Source of the DNA: Akkermansia muciniphila | GTDB lineage: Bacteria > Verrucomicrobiota > Verrucomicrobiia > Verrucomicrobiales > Akkermansiaceae | Direction of reading: 5' to 3' | DNA length: 34,422 nucleotides | NCBI GenBank assembly: GCA_945879075.1 | Contig: CAMCUY010000016.1 | Location: 1-34,422, forward strand | Part shown: positions 23,917-32,695 of the stretch, piece by piece | Position numbering within the stretch: the stretch's first letter is position 1 | Layout: every line of letters begins with the position of its first letter | The notes under the pieces: model-generated | What the model was told of the DNA's origin: nothing | Seen by the model: only the letters and a program-made list of their open reading frames with translations | The model's database searches: none | Translations under genes and position numbers: made by a program

Positions 23917-24177
23917 TCACGCGAGCCTTGCCGCGATCAGCGCCGCCAGAGTCGCCGGCGTGGCCAGATTCGCGCGCGTCAGGTCTGCCGCCACGAGTTC
24001 GAAGTCGAACCGGTCCTCCACCGCCGTCACCAGCCGCACTGTCGCCAAGGAATCCAGACCCGCCTCAAATAAATCCCCATCTTCGGGAAAATCCCAGTCC
24101 AGGTCGATGACCCCTTCATCGTTCAACCAGTCGATGAGTTCCACGGGGGTCGGTGATTTCTTGTTCGTTACTTCCAT
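23917..24177 (-). CDS. Acyl/peptidyl carrier protein
   Basis: This 86-residue carrier protein has the phosphopantetheine attachment motif EAGLDSLATVRL, with Ser in DSL about halfway along (near residue 43). The overall four-helix pattern and the acidic first half fit an acyl or peptidyl carrier protein. It differs from housekeeping AcpP, which usually has GADSLDTVELVM, and no fatty acid synthase or NRPS gene is next to it. It is probably a specialised carrier that loads an acyl or amino-acyl group for an enzyme encoded elsewhere. It is divergent from the gpgS-like gene, with 149 bp between the starts. Confidence 0.88.
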   Translation of the reverse strand: MEVTNKKSPTPVELIDWLNDEGVIDLDWDFPEDGDLFEAGLDSLATVRLVTAVEDRFDFELVAADLTRANLATPATLAALIAARLA

Positions 24178-24224
24178 GTGGAAAAACGGTGCTATGACTT
24201 TTTCGCCCCTTCAAGCGGAAAGGT

Positions 24225-24238
24225 TGAAAAAATTTTCA
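24225..24238. promoter_or_regulatory. Palindrome TGAAAAAATTTTCA in a divergent promoter region
   Basis: Perfect 6-bp arms TGAAAA/TTTTCA around AA lie between the divergent carrier-protein and gpgS-like genes. An operator serving both is possible, but the element is AT-simple and could be chance. Confidence 0.35.
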
Positions 24239-24326
24239 CCCGCCCGCGCAGCTGGAATTTCACGGAGCAAGGCACCGGAAGAGCATCGTCCTTGCACGCC
24301 CCCGGCAGCACCGCTAGGAATTCGCC

Positions 24327-25262
24327 ATGCCTTCCCCACAGCGCTTTCATCACCGGCAGTTCGCCGATGTGGACGCGTTGGTGGCTTTGAAAAATTCGCA
24401 GCGCGTCTCCGTCTGCATCCCCACGCTCAACGAAGCGGAGACCATCGGCACTATCGTTTCAATCATCCGGGAGACACTCGTGCGCCGCGGGCTGGTCGAT
24501 GAAATCCTCGTCATCGACTCCGGCTCCACGGACACCACTCGCGAACTCGCCGCTGCAGCGGGAGCCGGCGTCCACCTCGCCTCCGGGATTCTTCCGGACC
24601 GGACGGGCTATTGCGGAAAGGGCGAAAACCTCTGGAAAGCCCTCCACGTTTCCAGCGGCGACATCATCTGTTACGTCGATGGCGACATCTCGAATTTCCA
24701 CCCCGGCTTCGTCACCGGACTCGTCGGTCCGCTGCTCGCCGACCCCGCCGTCGACTATGTCAAGGCCTTCTACGAACGCCCGCTGGCCTACGGCGATGAG
24801 TCCCACTCGACCGGCGGCGGGCGTGTCTCGGAAATCCTCATCCGGCCGCTGATCTCGCTGTTCTATCCGGAGCTCGGCGGCATCCTCCAGCCGCTTTCCG
24901 GCGAATACGCCGCCCGCCGCGTGACTCTGGAATCGCTCGCGTTCCCCGTGGGTTACGGCGTGGAAATGGCACATCTCATCGACCTCGCGCGCGACGGGAA
25001 AATCGACCGCATCGCCCAGACCGACCTCGTCAAACGCATCCACCGCAACCGCGACGACGACGAGCTTGGCAGCATGGCCTTCGCCATCCTCCGCGTGGTG
25101 CTCCGCCGCCTGGAGCGCGACGGCAAGCTCACTCTCGCATCTCCCCTGCCCGCTCTCTATCAATCGTGGGCGATCAACGGGGAAAGTATCGAACCGCTCG
25201 CGAAAACCATCCCCGAGCCCGAGCGCCCGCCGGTCCGGGGTGACTCAGGCATGCCTGCCTGA
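24327..25262 (+). CDS. gpgS: Glucosyl-3-phosphoglycerate synthase
   Basis: This 311-residue GT-A glycosyltransferase matches GpgS (family GT81), which transfers glucose from NDP-glucose to 3-phosphoglycerate, giving glucosyl-3-phosphoglycerate. Motifs in order are VCIPTLNEAETIG (29-41), DEILVIDSGSTDTT (58-71), GKGENLW (97-103), metal-binding DGD (118-120), YVKAFYERP (144-152), GGGRVSE (163-169), PELGGILQPLSGEYAARR and GYGVEMAHL. H239 in RIHRNRDDDELG corresponds to the metal-binding His of mycobacterial GpgS. After dephosphorylation the product, glucosylglycerate, is a compatible solute or a precursor of methylglucose polysaccharide. No GpgP phosphatase is recognised beside it. The stop lies in an inverted repeat. 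Confidence 0.88.
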   Translation: MPSPQRFHHRQFADVDALVALKNSQRVSVCIPTLNEAETIGTIVSIIRETLVRRGLVDEILVIDSGSTDTTRELAAAAGAGVHLASGILPDRTGYCGKGENLWKALHVSSGDIICYVDGDISNFHPGFVTGLVGPLLADPAVDYVKAFYERPLAYGDESHSTGGGRVSEILIRPLISLFYPELGGILQPLSGEYAARRVTLESLAFPVGYGVEMAHLIDLARDGKIDRIAQTDLVKRIHRNRDDDELGSMAFAILRVVLRRLERDGKLTLASPLPALYQSWAINGESIEPLAKTIPEPERPPVRGDSGMPA

Positions 25263-25300
25263 TCTTCGTGGCCCGCGGGAAGAGCAGGCAGGAATGCCTG
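25246..25300. repeat. Inverted repeat overlapping the gpgS stop codon
   Basis: CAGGCATGCCTGCCTG (25246-25261) pairs with CAGGCAGGAATGCCTG (25285-25300) with one mismatch. TCTTC/GAAGA extends the stem towards an apex GTGGCCCGCG. It overlaps the stop at 25260-25262. No T-run follows. It resembles a REP-type palindrome or an mRNA 3' stabiliser more than a terminator. Confidence 0.8.
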
Positions 25301-25410
25301 TATCACGCGGGACAAAAAGAAACCGGCGAAAACCAAAGCGGGAGGGAGTGGTGTATGCGCGATCGCGGAGGCTGTGATAATCCTTGAAATCGCCCGCTCG
25401 GGGGGACGTG

Positions 25411-27543
25411 ATGGCCGGGATGATCAAGGATGCGTTTCTCCACGAACTGCTGGGCCGGATGTCGGTCGAGGAAAAGGCCGGGCAACTCAACCTCCTGACC
25501 GGTGCGATGGACGCCACCGGCATGAAGCATTCGGACGATCTGGAAGCGAAGATCCGCGCGGGCCACTGCGGCGCGGTGCTGAATGTTTACACGCCCGCCG
25601 CCACGCGGGCCCTGCAAGAACTGGCCTTGGCGAGCCCGCTGCAAATCCCGCTGATTTTCGGCTACGACGTGATCCACGGCCAGCGCACGATCTATCCGAT
25701 CCCGCTCGGACTCTCGTGCTCGTGGAATCAGGATCTCATGCAACGCTGCGCCCAGATGGCGGCGGTGGAGTCGGCGGCGGACGGGCTGCACTGGGTTTAC
25801 TCCCCGATGGTGGATATCTCGCAGGACCCGCGCTGGGGCCGGGTGGCGGAGGGCGCGGGCGAAGACCCGTGGCTGGGCGCTCAGATCGCGGCGGCGATGG
25901 TGCGCGGCTATCAGGGAAATGATCTCGCGGACCCTGCCTCGGTGCTCGCCTGCGTGAAGCACTTCGCGCTCTACGGCGCGCCGATGGGCGGGCGGGATTA
26001 CCACACGGTGGACATGAGCCGCCGGGCGATGGAGGAAACGTATTTCCCGCCGTATCGCGCGGCGATCGACGCCGGGGCGCGGACGGTGATGACCGCCTTC
26101 AACGACATCGACGGCATTCCCGCGAGTGCTAACCGCTGGCTGCTCACCGAACTGCTGCGCGGGCAGTGGGGCTTCCAAGGCTGGATCGTGACCGACTACA
26201 CCGCGGTGACGGAAATGAAAAACCACGGCACCGCCGCCACGGACTCGGACGCGGCGCGGCAGTCGCTGGACGCCGGGGTGGACATGGACATGGTGTCGGA
26301 AGCTTTTCTAGCAGGGCTGCCGGGATTGGTGGAATCCGGAGCGGTCAGCGAGACACAAATCGACGCCGCGGTGCTGCGGGTGCTGGGAACGAAGTGGGAT
26401 CTCGGGCTCTTCCGCGATCCCCTCGCCCGCTGCAATCACGAGTCCGCAATTCATCCGAGCCCGGAAAACAGGAAGCTCGCGCGTGAGGCGGCCCGCGAGT
26501 CGATGGTCCTCTTGAAAAACAAAGGCGGTCTGCTGCCGCTTTCGAAACACCAAAACATCGCGCTCATCGGCCCGCTCGCCGACAGCCGCCGCGACATGCT
26601 CGGCTGCTGGATCGCCGCCGGGGATGAAGCCCTCGCCGCCTCGCCGCTCGATGGATTCCGCGAAATGGCGGAGGTGGTTCACGCCAAAGGCTGCGGCATC
26701 AGCGAGGGCAACGAGGATTTGTTAGCAGACGCGGTCCGCGAGGCCAGCCAGGCCGACGTCGTCGTGCTGGTGCTCGGCGAATGCTGGCAGATGAGCGGCG
26801 AGGCCGCCAGCCGGACGGATATCCGCCTGCCGCAATGCCAGCGGGAACTGGCGAAACACATTCTGGAAACCGGCAAGCCCTGCGTGCTCGTCACGATGAG
26901 CGGACGCCCGCTGGAGCTGGCCTGGGAGGACTCGCAGTTTCCCGCCATCCTCCAGGCGTGGGCGCTCGGAACGGAAGGCGGCCACGCGCTGGCGGAGGTG
27001 ATTTTCGGCGACGCCGCGCCGGTCGGAAAACTCACAATGGGCTTCCCCCGCCGCGTCGGCCAGCTGCCGATGACTTACCGCGAGAAACCCACCGGCCGCC
27101 CCTTCGACGCGGCGGTGCAATATTCCTCCAAGTATCTCGACGCGCCTAACGACGCGCTCTATCCGTTCGGCCACGGTCTGACTTACGGGGAATTCCGCCA
27201 CGGCGCGGTGACCATCGACTCGCCGGAAATGCAGCCGGGCGGGACGGTCACGGTCTTCACGGAGGTCACGAATCTCAGCACCCATGCGGCGACGGAGACC
27301 TTGCAGCTTTAAATCCGCGACCTCGTCGCCTCGGTCAGCCGCCCGGTCAAGGAACTGCGCGGCTACCAGCGCGTGACGCTCGCCGCTGGCGAATCGCGGG
27401 TGGTTTCATTCCACATCACCGACGCGGACCTGAGTTTCCCGGGGCGCGATTTCCAGCCAGTGGTCGAGCCGGGGGATTTCGAGGCGATGATAGGCCCGAG
27501 CTCCGCGGAGCTGCGGACGGTGAGGTTTGTGCTGGGTAATTGA
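25411..27543 (+). pseudogene. GH3 beta-glucosidase interrupted by one in-frame TAA
   Basis: Conserved glycoside hydrolase family 3 coding runs from 25411 to a TGA at 27541-27543, but TAA at 27310-27312 stops it after 633 codons. The reading frame continues without shift for 76 more codons (IRDLVASVSRPVKELRGYQR and onward), the usual C-terminal fibronectin-like domain. The family sequence there is LYIRD, so one base change of a Tyr codon explains the stop. Before it are KHFALYG, GRDYHTVD, nucleophile Asp in GWIVTDYTAVTEM (codon at 26194) and GHGLTYGEF, so the catalytic domains are intact. There is no signal peptide, so it would be cytoplasmic. The truncated product may still fold; a sequencing error or read-through is also possible. 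Confidence 0.88.
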
Positions 27544-27560
27544 CCCGGCGCGCCCTGCTT

Positions 27561-27998
27561 TCACGACAGGAGAGGATTCCATACCTTCTCGAAGCCGAAG
27601 CCTTTGAAGTCTCTCACATTCGCTGTGGCAAGCTTGGTGACGCCGTGATGCCGCAGGGTGACAGCTAGCCGGGCGTCGATGATTTGTTGAAATCCGGACT
27701 TCGTTTCAGAGGCCCATTTCCACAAATGGGAGGACACCCTCGAATCGTAGTCAACGCAGCGCCAAAGCGGATTGGTTTTCATGGCTTGGCAGTAATCCGC
27801 CGCTTCCCGGGCAGTGTAGGGTTTTAGAAAGACTGCCCCGTTGCGCAACTGCATGTAGAGTTCCACCAACACCAACTCGCAAACCACGAACTCATCCTCC
27901 AACGAGTCCAATTTAGAGAAAAATTCACGGGCCTTCGCATGACTCAGCGAGTCTGGATCGGCAGCATGGATGAAGAGATTCGTGTCTGCGGTGATCAT
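27561..27998 (-). CDS. PIN-domain toxin, VapC-like
   Basis: This 145-residue PIN-domain protein has the first catalytic Asp in ITADTNLFIH, the conserved Glu in CELVLVELYMQL, an Asp in QQIIDARLAVTLRHHG and a final TANVRDF matching the (T/S)xNxxDF end. Such toxins are Mg2+-dependent endoribonucleases acting on tRNA or rRNA. Its start overlaps the antitoxin stop by 4 bp (ATGA), the standard vapBC arrangement. It lies just downstream of the interrupted GH3 gene, in convergent orientation. Confidence 0.88.
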   Translation of the reverse strand: MITADTNLFIHAADPDSLSHAKAREFFSKLDSLEDEFVVCELVLVELYMQLRNGAVFLKPYTAREAADYCQAMKTNPLWRCVDYDSRVSSHLWKWASETKSGFQQIIDARLAVTLRHHGVTKLATANVRDFKGFGFEKVWNPLLS

Positions 27999-28255
27999 GG
28001 TTGATTCGTCTGGAAGCGGTTCTCCATGGCGAAAGCCTCCGCGTTCACGGAAGAAGGATCAACGAGATGTCCGCCGCTGCCTCGCAATACCGGCATTTTC
28101 CAAGGTGTGGCCTCGTGAGTCGCCTCCGGACAACTCATGACATAGATTTCCATGCCGCGCCGGATGACCTCCGCCACGGAGATATCACGCAGTTGGGCGA
28201 TGCTGCGGAGTCGGCCAAAAAGGGGTTCGGGCAGTTGAATTTGAGTGCGGGTCAC
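27995..28255 (-). CDS. Ribbon-helix-helix antitoxin, VapB-like
   Basis: This 86-residue protein has an N-terminal ribbon-helix-helix DNA-binding domain: TRTQIQLPEPLFGRLRSIA then ISVAEVIRRGMEIYV. The C-terminal 40 residues are polar and probably wrap the toxin. The start is a GTG at 28255 with no Shine-Dalgarno site, consistent with a near-leaderless message from the promoter at 28262-28291. It probably represses its own promoter through the CAATCT/AGATTG inverted repeat. Confidence 0.83.
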   Translation of the reverse strand: MTRTQIQLPEPLFGRLRSIAQLRDISVAEVIRRGMEIYVMSCPEATHEATPWKMPVLRGSGGHLVDPSSVNAEAFAMENRFQTNQP

Positions 28256-28260
28256 GAATA

Positions 28261-28291
28261 CAATCTAATGTCAGCATGAGATTGTCGTCAA
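28261..28291 (-). promoter_or_regulatory. Promoter and operator of the first VapBC-like module
   Basis: On the minus strand, TTGACG (28291-28286) and TAGATT (28267-28262) are separated by 18 bp. Inverted half sites CAATCT (28261-28266) and AGATTG (28279-28284) overlap the -10 region. The predicted transcript would begin almost at the GTG start codon of the antitoxin. Confidence 0.5.
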
Positions 28292-28311
28292 AGTCATTTT
28301 CACGCTCTCTC

Positions 28312-28326
28312 GCGCCTTTTTGCGGC
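28312..28326. repeat. GCCGCAAAAAGGCGC motif
   Basis: GCGCCTTTTTGCGGC is the reverse complement of the GCCGCAAAAAGGCG motif at 9427-9440, and the following CGAAATCTTC resembles CGAAAATCTTC at 9589-9599. It sits in the 162-bp spacer between the antitoxin start and the ABC-2 permease, which otherwise shows no gene. Confidence 0.55.
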
Positions 28327-28417
28327 TCGAAATCTTCGGCCTGCTTTGCCCCGCCAGCCGCCGGACCTTTTCCCTTTGCCTTGCCGCGGGAATGGCTTAC
28401 CAAGAGCGCCCCACCGC

Positions 28418-29170
28418 ATGAGATTGTTCCGAATCCTTACTTTTAAAGAACTGAAGGGGTATTTCCTGACCCCCTTCGGCTGGGTCGTCCTGGCCTTCGT
28501 CACGATCATGCAGGGCGTCTCGCTGTCCACGGCGATGAAGGGCTTCCGCGACACGCCGGTGCGCGACAGCCTGGTTTACGTGACCTTCCACACGCCACTG
28601 TTCTGGTTCTATTTCCTGTTCATTTTTCCGCTGATCACCATGCGGCTGTTCTCCGAGGAGGAGCGCTCGGGGACTTTGGAAACGCTGCTCACCGCGCCGG
28701 TGCGGACCTGGCAGGTGGTGTTTTCGAAATACGCGGCGGCGATGATTTTCTACACCGTGCTGTGGATTCCGGGGCTCGTGCAGTTCAAGATGTTCGAATG
28801 GATAACGGATCTTCCGCCCGCCTGGACGCCAGGCGCGCTCGGCGGGGCGTTCACCGCGGTGATGCTGATGGGCGCGGCGTTCACCGCCATCGGCTGCCTG
28901 GCCTCGGCGCTGACATCGAGCCAGATCATTGCGGGGATTTTCACCATCGGGCTGCTGGTCATCCAGTATTTCATGGGATTCGTCACGGTCATCTGGGGCG
29001 AGTCATTCGCGGGCGCGCCGTTCTTCCATTACATTTCCTCGCAGCAACATTTGCACTACTTCGCCAGCGGATTGTTCGACACTCGGCCGATGGTTTATTT
29101 CCTGAGCCTCGCCGTCTTCGTGCTGTTCCTGACCTATCAAGTCGTTGACTACCGCCGCTGGCGCCGTTGA
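28418..29170 (+). CDS. ABC-2 type permease, GldF-like
   Basis: This 250-residue integral membrane protein starts at the ATG at 28418 (MRLFRILTFKELKGYFLTP). It has six hydrophobic segments, including WVVLAFVTIMQGV, FWFYFLFIFPLITM and IAGIFTIGLLVIQYFMG. The segment MRLFSEEERSGTLETLLTAPV is the hallmark of ABC-2 permeases (the E-loop region). With the next gene it matches the GldF-GldG pairing. No ATPase gene lies upstream, where a toxin-antitoxin pair is found instead, so its energising subunit must be encoded elsewhere. Confidence 0.88.
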   Translation: MRLFRILTFKELKGYFLTPFGWVVLAFVTIMQGVSLSTAMKGFRDTPVRDSLVYVTFHTPLFWFYFLFIFPLITMRLFSEEERSGTLETLLTAPVRTWQVVFSKYAAAMIFYTVLWIPGLVQFKMFEWITDLPPAWTPGALGGAFTAVMLMGAAFTAIGCLASALTSSQIIAGIFTIGLLVIQYFMGFVTVIWGESFAGAPFFHYISSQQHLHYFASGLFDTRPMVYFLSLAVFVLFLTYQVVDYRRWRR

Positions 29171-29189
29171 GTTTCCTGATTTTTTCATC

Positions 29190-30731
29190 ATGTCCGATCC
29201 TTCCTCCGAGCCCCAGGCAAAACCCGCCCGCCCGCTGAACCGCTGGGGACTGGGCACGCTTTCCGTGCTCCAGATCGTCTTAGTCGCGATCATCCTCATC
29301 GCGCTGAACTATCTCGCAGCCCATCATTTCACCCGCGTGGATCTCAGCCGCGAGGCGGCTTACACGCTCTCCCCTGCCACCCGGAACTACCTCAAAAACA
29401 AGGCCGTCAGCGAGCGCGGGACGCCGATCAAGTGGATCATGGCCTTCCGCCGGAGCTCGCCGTTTTACGAACGGGTGCGGGCCCTCGCCGAGGAATACGC
29501 GCGCCTTTCCGATGGCAAGATCCTGTTGGAAATCGTCGATCCGCTCCGCAGCTCGGACCGCACGCAGGAGGTGACCGCCGCCTACGGGCTGCCGCTCACC
29601 AAGGACCTCATCGTCATGGACGCGCGGGCCGACGACGGGCCGGTCTCCACCGAGGACAAGAACGGCAACCGCATCCTGCACCCTAACGTCAAGCTCATCG
29701 TCGCCGACGACATGGCCGTTTACAGCACCGTCGATTCCCAGCGGAAAATCACCGGCTTCCAGGGCGAGGACGTCCTGACCGCCCGCCTCGTCGAGTCGAT
29801 CGAGGGCCGGGCGCGCAAGATGGCTTTCCTCGCGGACAAGAGCCGGATCGATGCCGAGGGCGAGAATTCAGCGGCAAAATCGCTGCTCGACACCCTGCGT
29901 TTTCAAAACGTCGATCTCCGGGGCATTCATCTATCCGGCCTCGCGGAAATCCCCGCCGATGTCGAAGGCGTCGCGCTGGTCGCCCCGAAATACGATCTCA
30001 CCGACGCTGAGCTCGCCGTGTTGGAAAAATACTGGACCACCCCGCGCTCGGCCATGCTGGTTCTGCTAGAGCCCGGCGACACGCTGCCTAAATTGCGGGC
30101 CTTCCTCCGTGGCAACGGCATCACTCCCCGACGCGACCGGGTGATTTCCCTCGTGGACCAGCGCATCGACACCACCGCGCGCGGCATCTTCACGGCCGGC
30201 ATGGATTTCACCAAGGACTTCGCCGGCCAGGCCACCGTGTTCGAGGGCGCGACCTCATCGCTCGAAGTGCGCGAAGGCGCGGAGGATTTGATGAACAAGC
30301 GGGTGAACCCGATCGGCCTGATCCAGGCGGCGGACGGTTTCTGGGGCGAGACGAAATTCGGCGGGAAAGACACCGCATTCGATGAAAAGGAAGACACCAA
30401 GCCGCCTTTCTATCTGGCCGCCTGCGTCATCCGCGGCGCCGCCAGCGACGACCGCTTCGCCGCCGCGACCTCGCGGATGGTGGTCATCGCCAACACCGAT
30501 TTCCTCGAGCCCAAGCAACAGCGCGCGGAGAACATCGACTTCCTCGCCTCGTCCGTGAACTGGCTGATGGACCGCCAGTCGCTCGCCGGCATCGGCCCGC
30601 GCTCGCTCCGCACCTACAAGATGCCCCTGCTCGACGCGCAGGTCTCCTTCATCAACCGGGTGAACCTGTTCTTCCTGCCCGCCTTCCTGATGCTGGCGGG
30701 AGCCTTCGTCTGGTCATCGCGCCGCGCCTAA
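29190..30731 (+). CDS. GldG-like ABC transporter auxiliary protein
   Basis: This 513-residue protein starts at the ATG at 29190, 19 bp after the permease. It has an N-terminal membrane helix (LSVLQIVLVAIILIALNYLA), then HHFTRVDLSREAAYTLSPATR. That helix followed by an RxDLTxxxxYTLS-type motif is typical of GldG-like proteins (ABC_transp_aux). A large periplasmic domain follows, with a ThuA-like middle (VALVAPKYDLTDAELAVLEKYW), and a second membrane helix lies at the end (LFFLPAFLMLAGAFVW). In Bacteroidetes GldG is needed for gliding. Homologues in other phyla accompany permeases of unknown substrate, so gliding is not implied. Confidence 0.87.
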   Translation: MSDPSSEPQAKPARPLNRWGLGTLSVLQIVLVAIILIALNYLAAHHFTRVDLSREAAYTLSPATRNYLKNKAVSERGTPIKWIMAFRRSSPFYERVRALAEEYARLSDGKILLEIVDPLRSSDRTQEVTAAYGLPLTKDLIVMDARADDGPVSTEDKNGNRILHPNVKLIVADDMAVYSTVDSQRKITGFQGEDVLTARLVESIEGRARKMAFLADKSRIDAEGENSAAKSLLDTLRFQNVDLRGIHLSGLAEIPADVEGVALVAPKYDLTDAELAVLEKYWTTPRSAMLVLLEPGDTLPKLRAFLRGNGITPRRDRVISLVDQRIDTTARGIFTAGMDFTKDFAGQATVFEGATSSLEVREGAEDLMNKRVNPIGLIQAADGFWGETKFGGKDTAFDEKEDTKPPFYLAACVIRGAASDDRFAAATSRMVVIANTDFLEPKQQRAENIDFLASSVNWLMDRQSLAGIGPRSLRTYKMPLLDAQVSFINRVNLFFLPAFLMLAGAFVWSSRRA

Positions 30732-30737
30732 CTTGCC

Positions 30738-32624
30738 ATGCGATCCCTCGGCTTCACTCTCATCCTCGCGCTGTTAGCCATCCTCGTCTGCGGGCTGGCT
30801 GGCTGGCAGTGGAAGGAAGGAAACTTCCACTCCGTGCTCGGCGCCCCCCCCGTCCCGCTCGGCGAGCGGATCTATTCCACATTCACTCCGGGCGAGGTGA
30901 AACACATCGAGATCTCCCGCAACGGCGTCATCGCCAGCTTCGACCTCCGCGAAAACGGCTGGCAGGCCACCCTGCCCTGGCAGGACCGCATGGACCCCCG
31001 CGCCGCCGTCAGCATCATCAATTTCACCCTCGGCCTGCGCGTCGAGGACTTCGCCGGCCGCGATGACATCGACGAACAAAAAGCCGGTCTCCGCGAAGGC
31101 TGCGTCAACGTCCGGCTGGAAGGGAAAAACCACATCCCGCTGGCGAGATACAAACTCGGCCGCCAGACCCCGTGGCTGGCCACCGTGAAGGACATCGAGA
31201 AGCCAGCGCCCACCGTTTTCATCCACCCCCGCGACCCAGGCCGCAAGCGCTTCATCTACTCCTGCACCGGCGACATTTCCCCGCTCTTCAAGGACGGCTT
31301 GAAATTTCTCCGCGACCACCGCCCGTTCTATTTCAACCCCATCGCCCTCCAGAAAATCCGCATCCGCGCCGAGCAGGGCGAACTCACCCTCGGCCGGGAA
31401 ACCCCGCAAAGCCCGTGGCGCGTCGTCAAGCCGCTCGACCTCGCCACCGATCCCGCAGCCATCAAATCGCTCCTCGAAGGGCTCTACGAACTGCAGGCGG
31501 TGAAAATCTCCGACCGCGCCTCGGTCACGCTCCCGACCCATGGCACGCTCGCCAAATCCGGACAAATCGCCCTCTCCTCTTTCGGCTCGGATACCGAGTC
31601 GGTGCTGGAAATCTTCCCTCGCGAGACTCCCGAGTCACGCGACGTGCGCGCTTCTATCAGCGACCGGCCGGACACCATCTTCGACCTGCCGCTCAATCCC
31701 GAGCCGAACCTCGTCTCTCTGGCAGACCTGCCGCTCGCCATCAACGACCTGCGCGACGCCACCCTAACCAACCTCAACATCCAATCCCTGCGCGGCATCC
31801 TGATCCAGCCCGCCACCGGCGCGGAAATCCTCGTCTCACGCACGCCGCCGCAACCGTGGACCGCGAGCATCGACAGCCGCTCGCAGGAAGCGAACGAGGA
31901 ACGCCTTTTCACCCTGCTCAAGGCCGTCACCGAAGGCCGCGCGATCGGCTTCGAAACCGACGCCGCCACCGACTTCACCCCGTGGGGACTGCACCGGCCG
32001 TTTTTAAAACTCAGCTTCCTCGGCAAGGACAACCAGGCGATCAACCTCGCCTTCGGCATCGACGGCAGGGGCGGATTTTTCGCCAACCGTCTCGGCACGC
32101 CGACGGTGATGCGCGTCGATCAATCGCTCGTCGCCTCCATCGCCGTGCGTCCCTACGAGTGGCGGCCGGCGCGGCTCTGGTCGCTCGACCGGGTCAACCT
32201 CATGGCCATCGAGCGCAAGTCGGGCACCGAGCCACCGCTGATGCTGCGCTATGATTTCAACAAAGAGGAATGGACCGCCAGCCGAGATGACAAGGACATC
32301 ACCCCGTCGCTCGATCCGGCGCGGGCGAACTACATGTTAGGAATCCTCGAAGGACTCAAGGTCAACCGCTGGCTCTCGCCCGACGACGAGTCCGCCGCCA
32401 AGGCCCTGCTCGGTCCCACCCTCACCTTCAAGGTCATCGAAAAAACCACCAACGACACCGGCGACTTCACCGGGCTCGTCAGCCGCGAGATCACGCTCGC
32501 CCCCGGCAGCGCCGGCGCGAACCCGGCATTCTATTACGGCCGCCTCAAGTCCGACGCCCATCCCTTCCTGCTCGACCGCGACACCTACGGCAAGCTCGCC
32601 ACGGATCTGTTTGAAAAGGAGTAG
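30738..32624 (+). CDS. DUF4340-type envelope protein
   Basis: This 628-residue protein begins 6 bp after the GldG-like stop. It has one N-terminal membrane helix (FTLILALLAILVCGLAGW) and a large extracytoplasmic region. Repeated units such as VKHIEISRNGVIASFDLREN and IRIRAEQGELTLGRETPQSPW resemble the DUF4340 repeat, with about four such strand-rich blocks. DUF4340 proteins usually lie behind GldF/GldG-like genes, as here. The tight spacing indicates one operon of permease, auxiliary protein and this protein. Its molecular function is unknown; a structural periplasmic partner of the transporter is inferred. Confidence 0.85.
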   Translation: MRSLGFTLILALLAILVCGLAGWQWKEGNFHSVLGAPPVPLGERIYSTFTPGEVKHIEISRNGVIASFDLRENGWQATLPWQDRMDPRAAVSIINFTLGLRVEDFAGRDDIDEQKAGLREGCVNVRLEGKNHIPLARYKLGRQTPWLATVKDIEKPAPTVFIHPRDPGRKRFIYSCTGDISPLFKDGLKFLRDHRPFYFNPIALQKIRIRAEQGELTLGRETPQSPWRVVKPLDLATDPAAIKSLLEGLYELQAVKISDRASVTLPTHGTLAKSGQIALSSFGSDTESVLEIFPRETPESRDVRASISDRPDTIFDLPLNPEPNLVSLADLPLAINDLRDATLTNLNIQSLRGILIQPATGAEILVSRTPPQPWTASIDSRSQEANEERLFTLLKAVTEGRAIGFETDAATDFTPWGLHRPFLKLSFLGKDNQAINLAFGIDGRGGFFANRLGTPTVMRVDQSLVASIAVRPYEWRPARLWSLDRVNLMAIERKSGTEPPLMLRYDFNKEEWTASRDDKDITPSLDPARANYMLGILEGLKVNRWLSPDDESAAKALLGPTLTFKVIEKTTNDTGDFTGLVSREITLAPGSAGANPAFYYGRLKSDAHPFLLDRDTYGKLATDLFEKE

Positions 32625-32670
32625 AAGCCCATCCTCCGATTTCCCTGCGGGATTTCAACTTGACGAATGA

Positions 32671-32693
32671 GGTAAATGGCACCACCAGTTACC
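32671..32693 (+). promoter_or_regulatory. Inverted repeat, likely operator of the second VapBC-like module
   Basis: GGTAAATGG (32671-32679) and CCAGTTACC (32685-32693) are inverted with one mismatch around CACCA. The site ends 3 bp before the antitoxin ATG at 32696, a fitting place for autorepression. A TTGACG at 32660-32665 might be the -35 box, but no matching -10 box is clear. Confidence 0.5.
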
Positions 32694-32695
32694 AC

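Noticed and set aside
27310-27312. Recoding of the GH3 TAA as a special amino acid
   Set aside because: Known recoding to selenocysteine or pyrrolysine uses UGA or UAG, and the expected residue is an ordinary Tyr. Mutation or error is simpler.
31172-32254. Alternative-frame open frame within the DUF4340 gene
   Set aside because: It is Pro/Arg/His-rich, the usual out-of-frame signature in GC-rich DNA.
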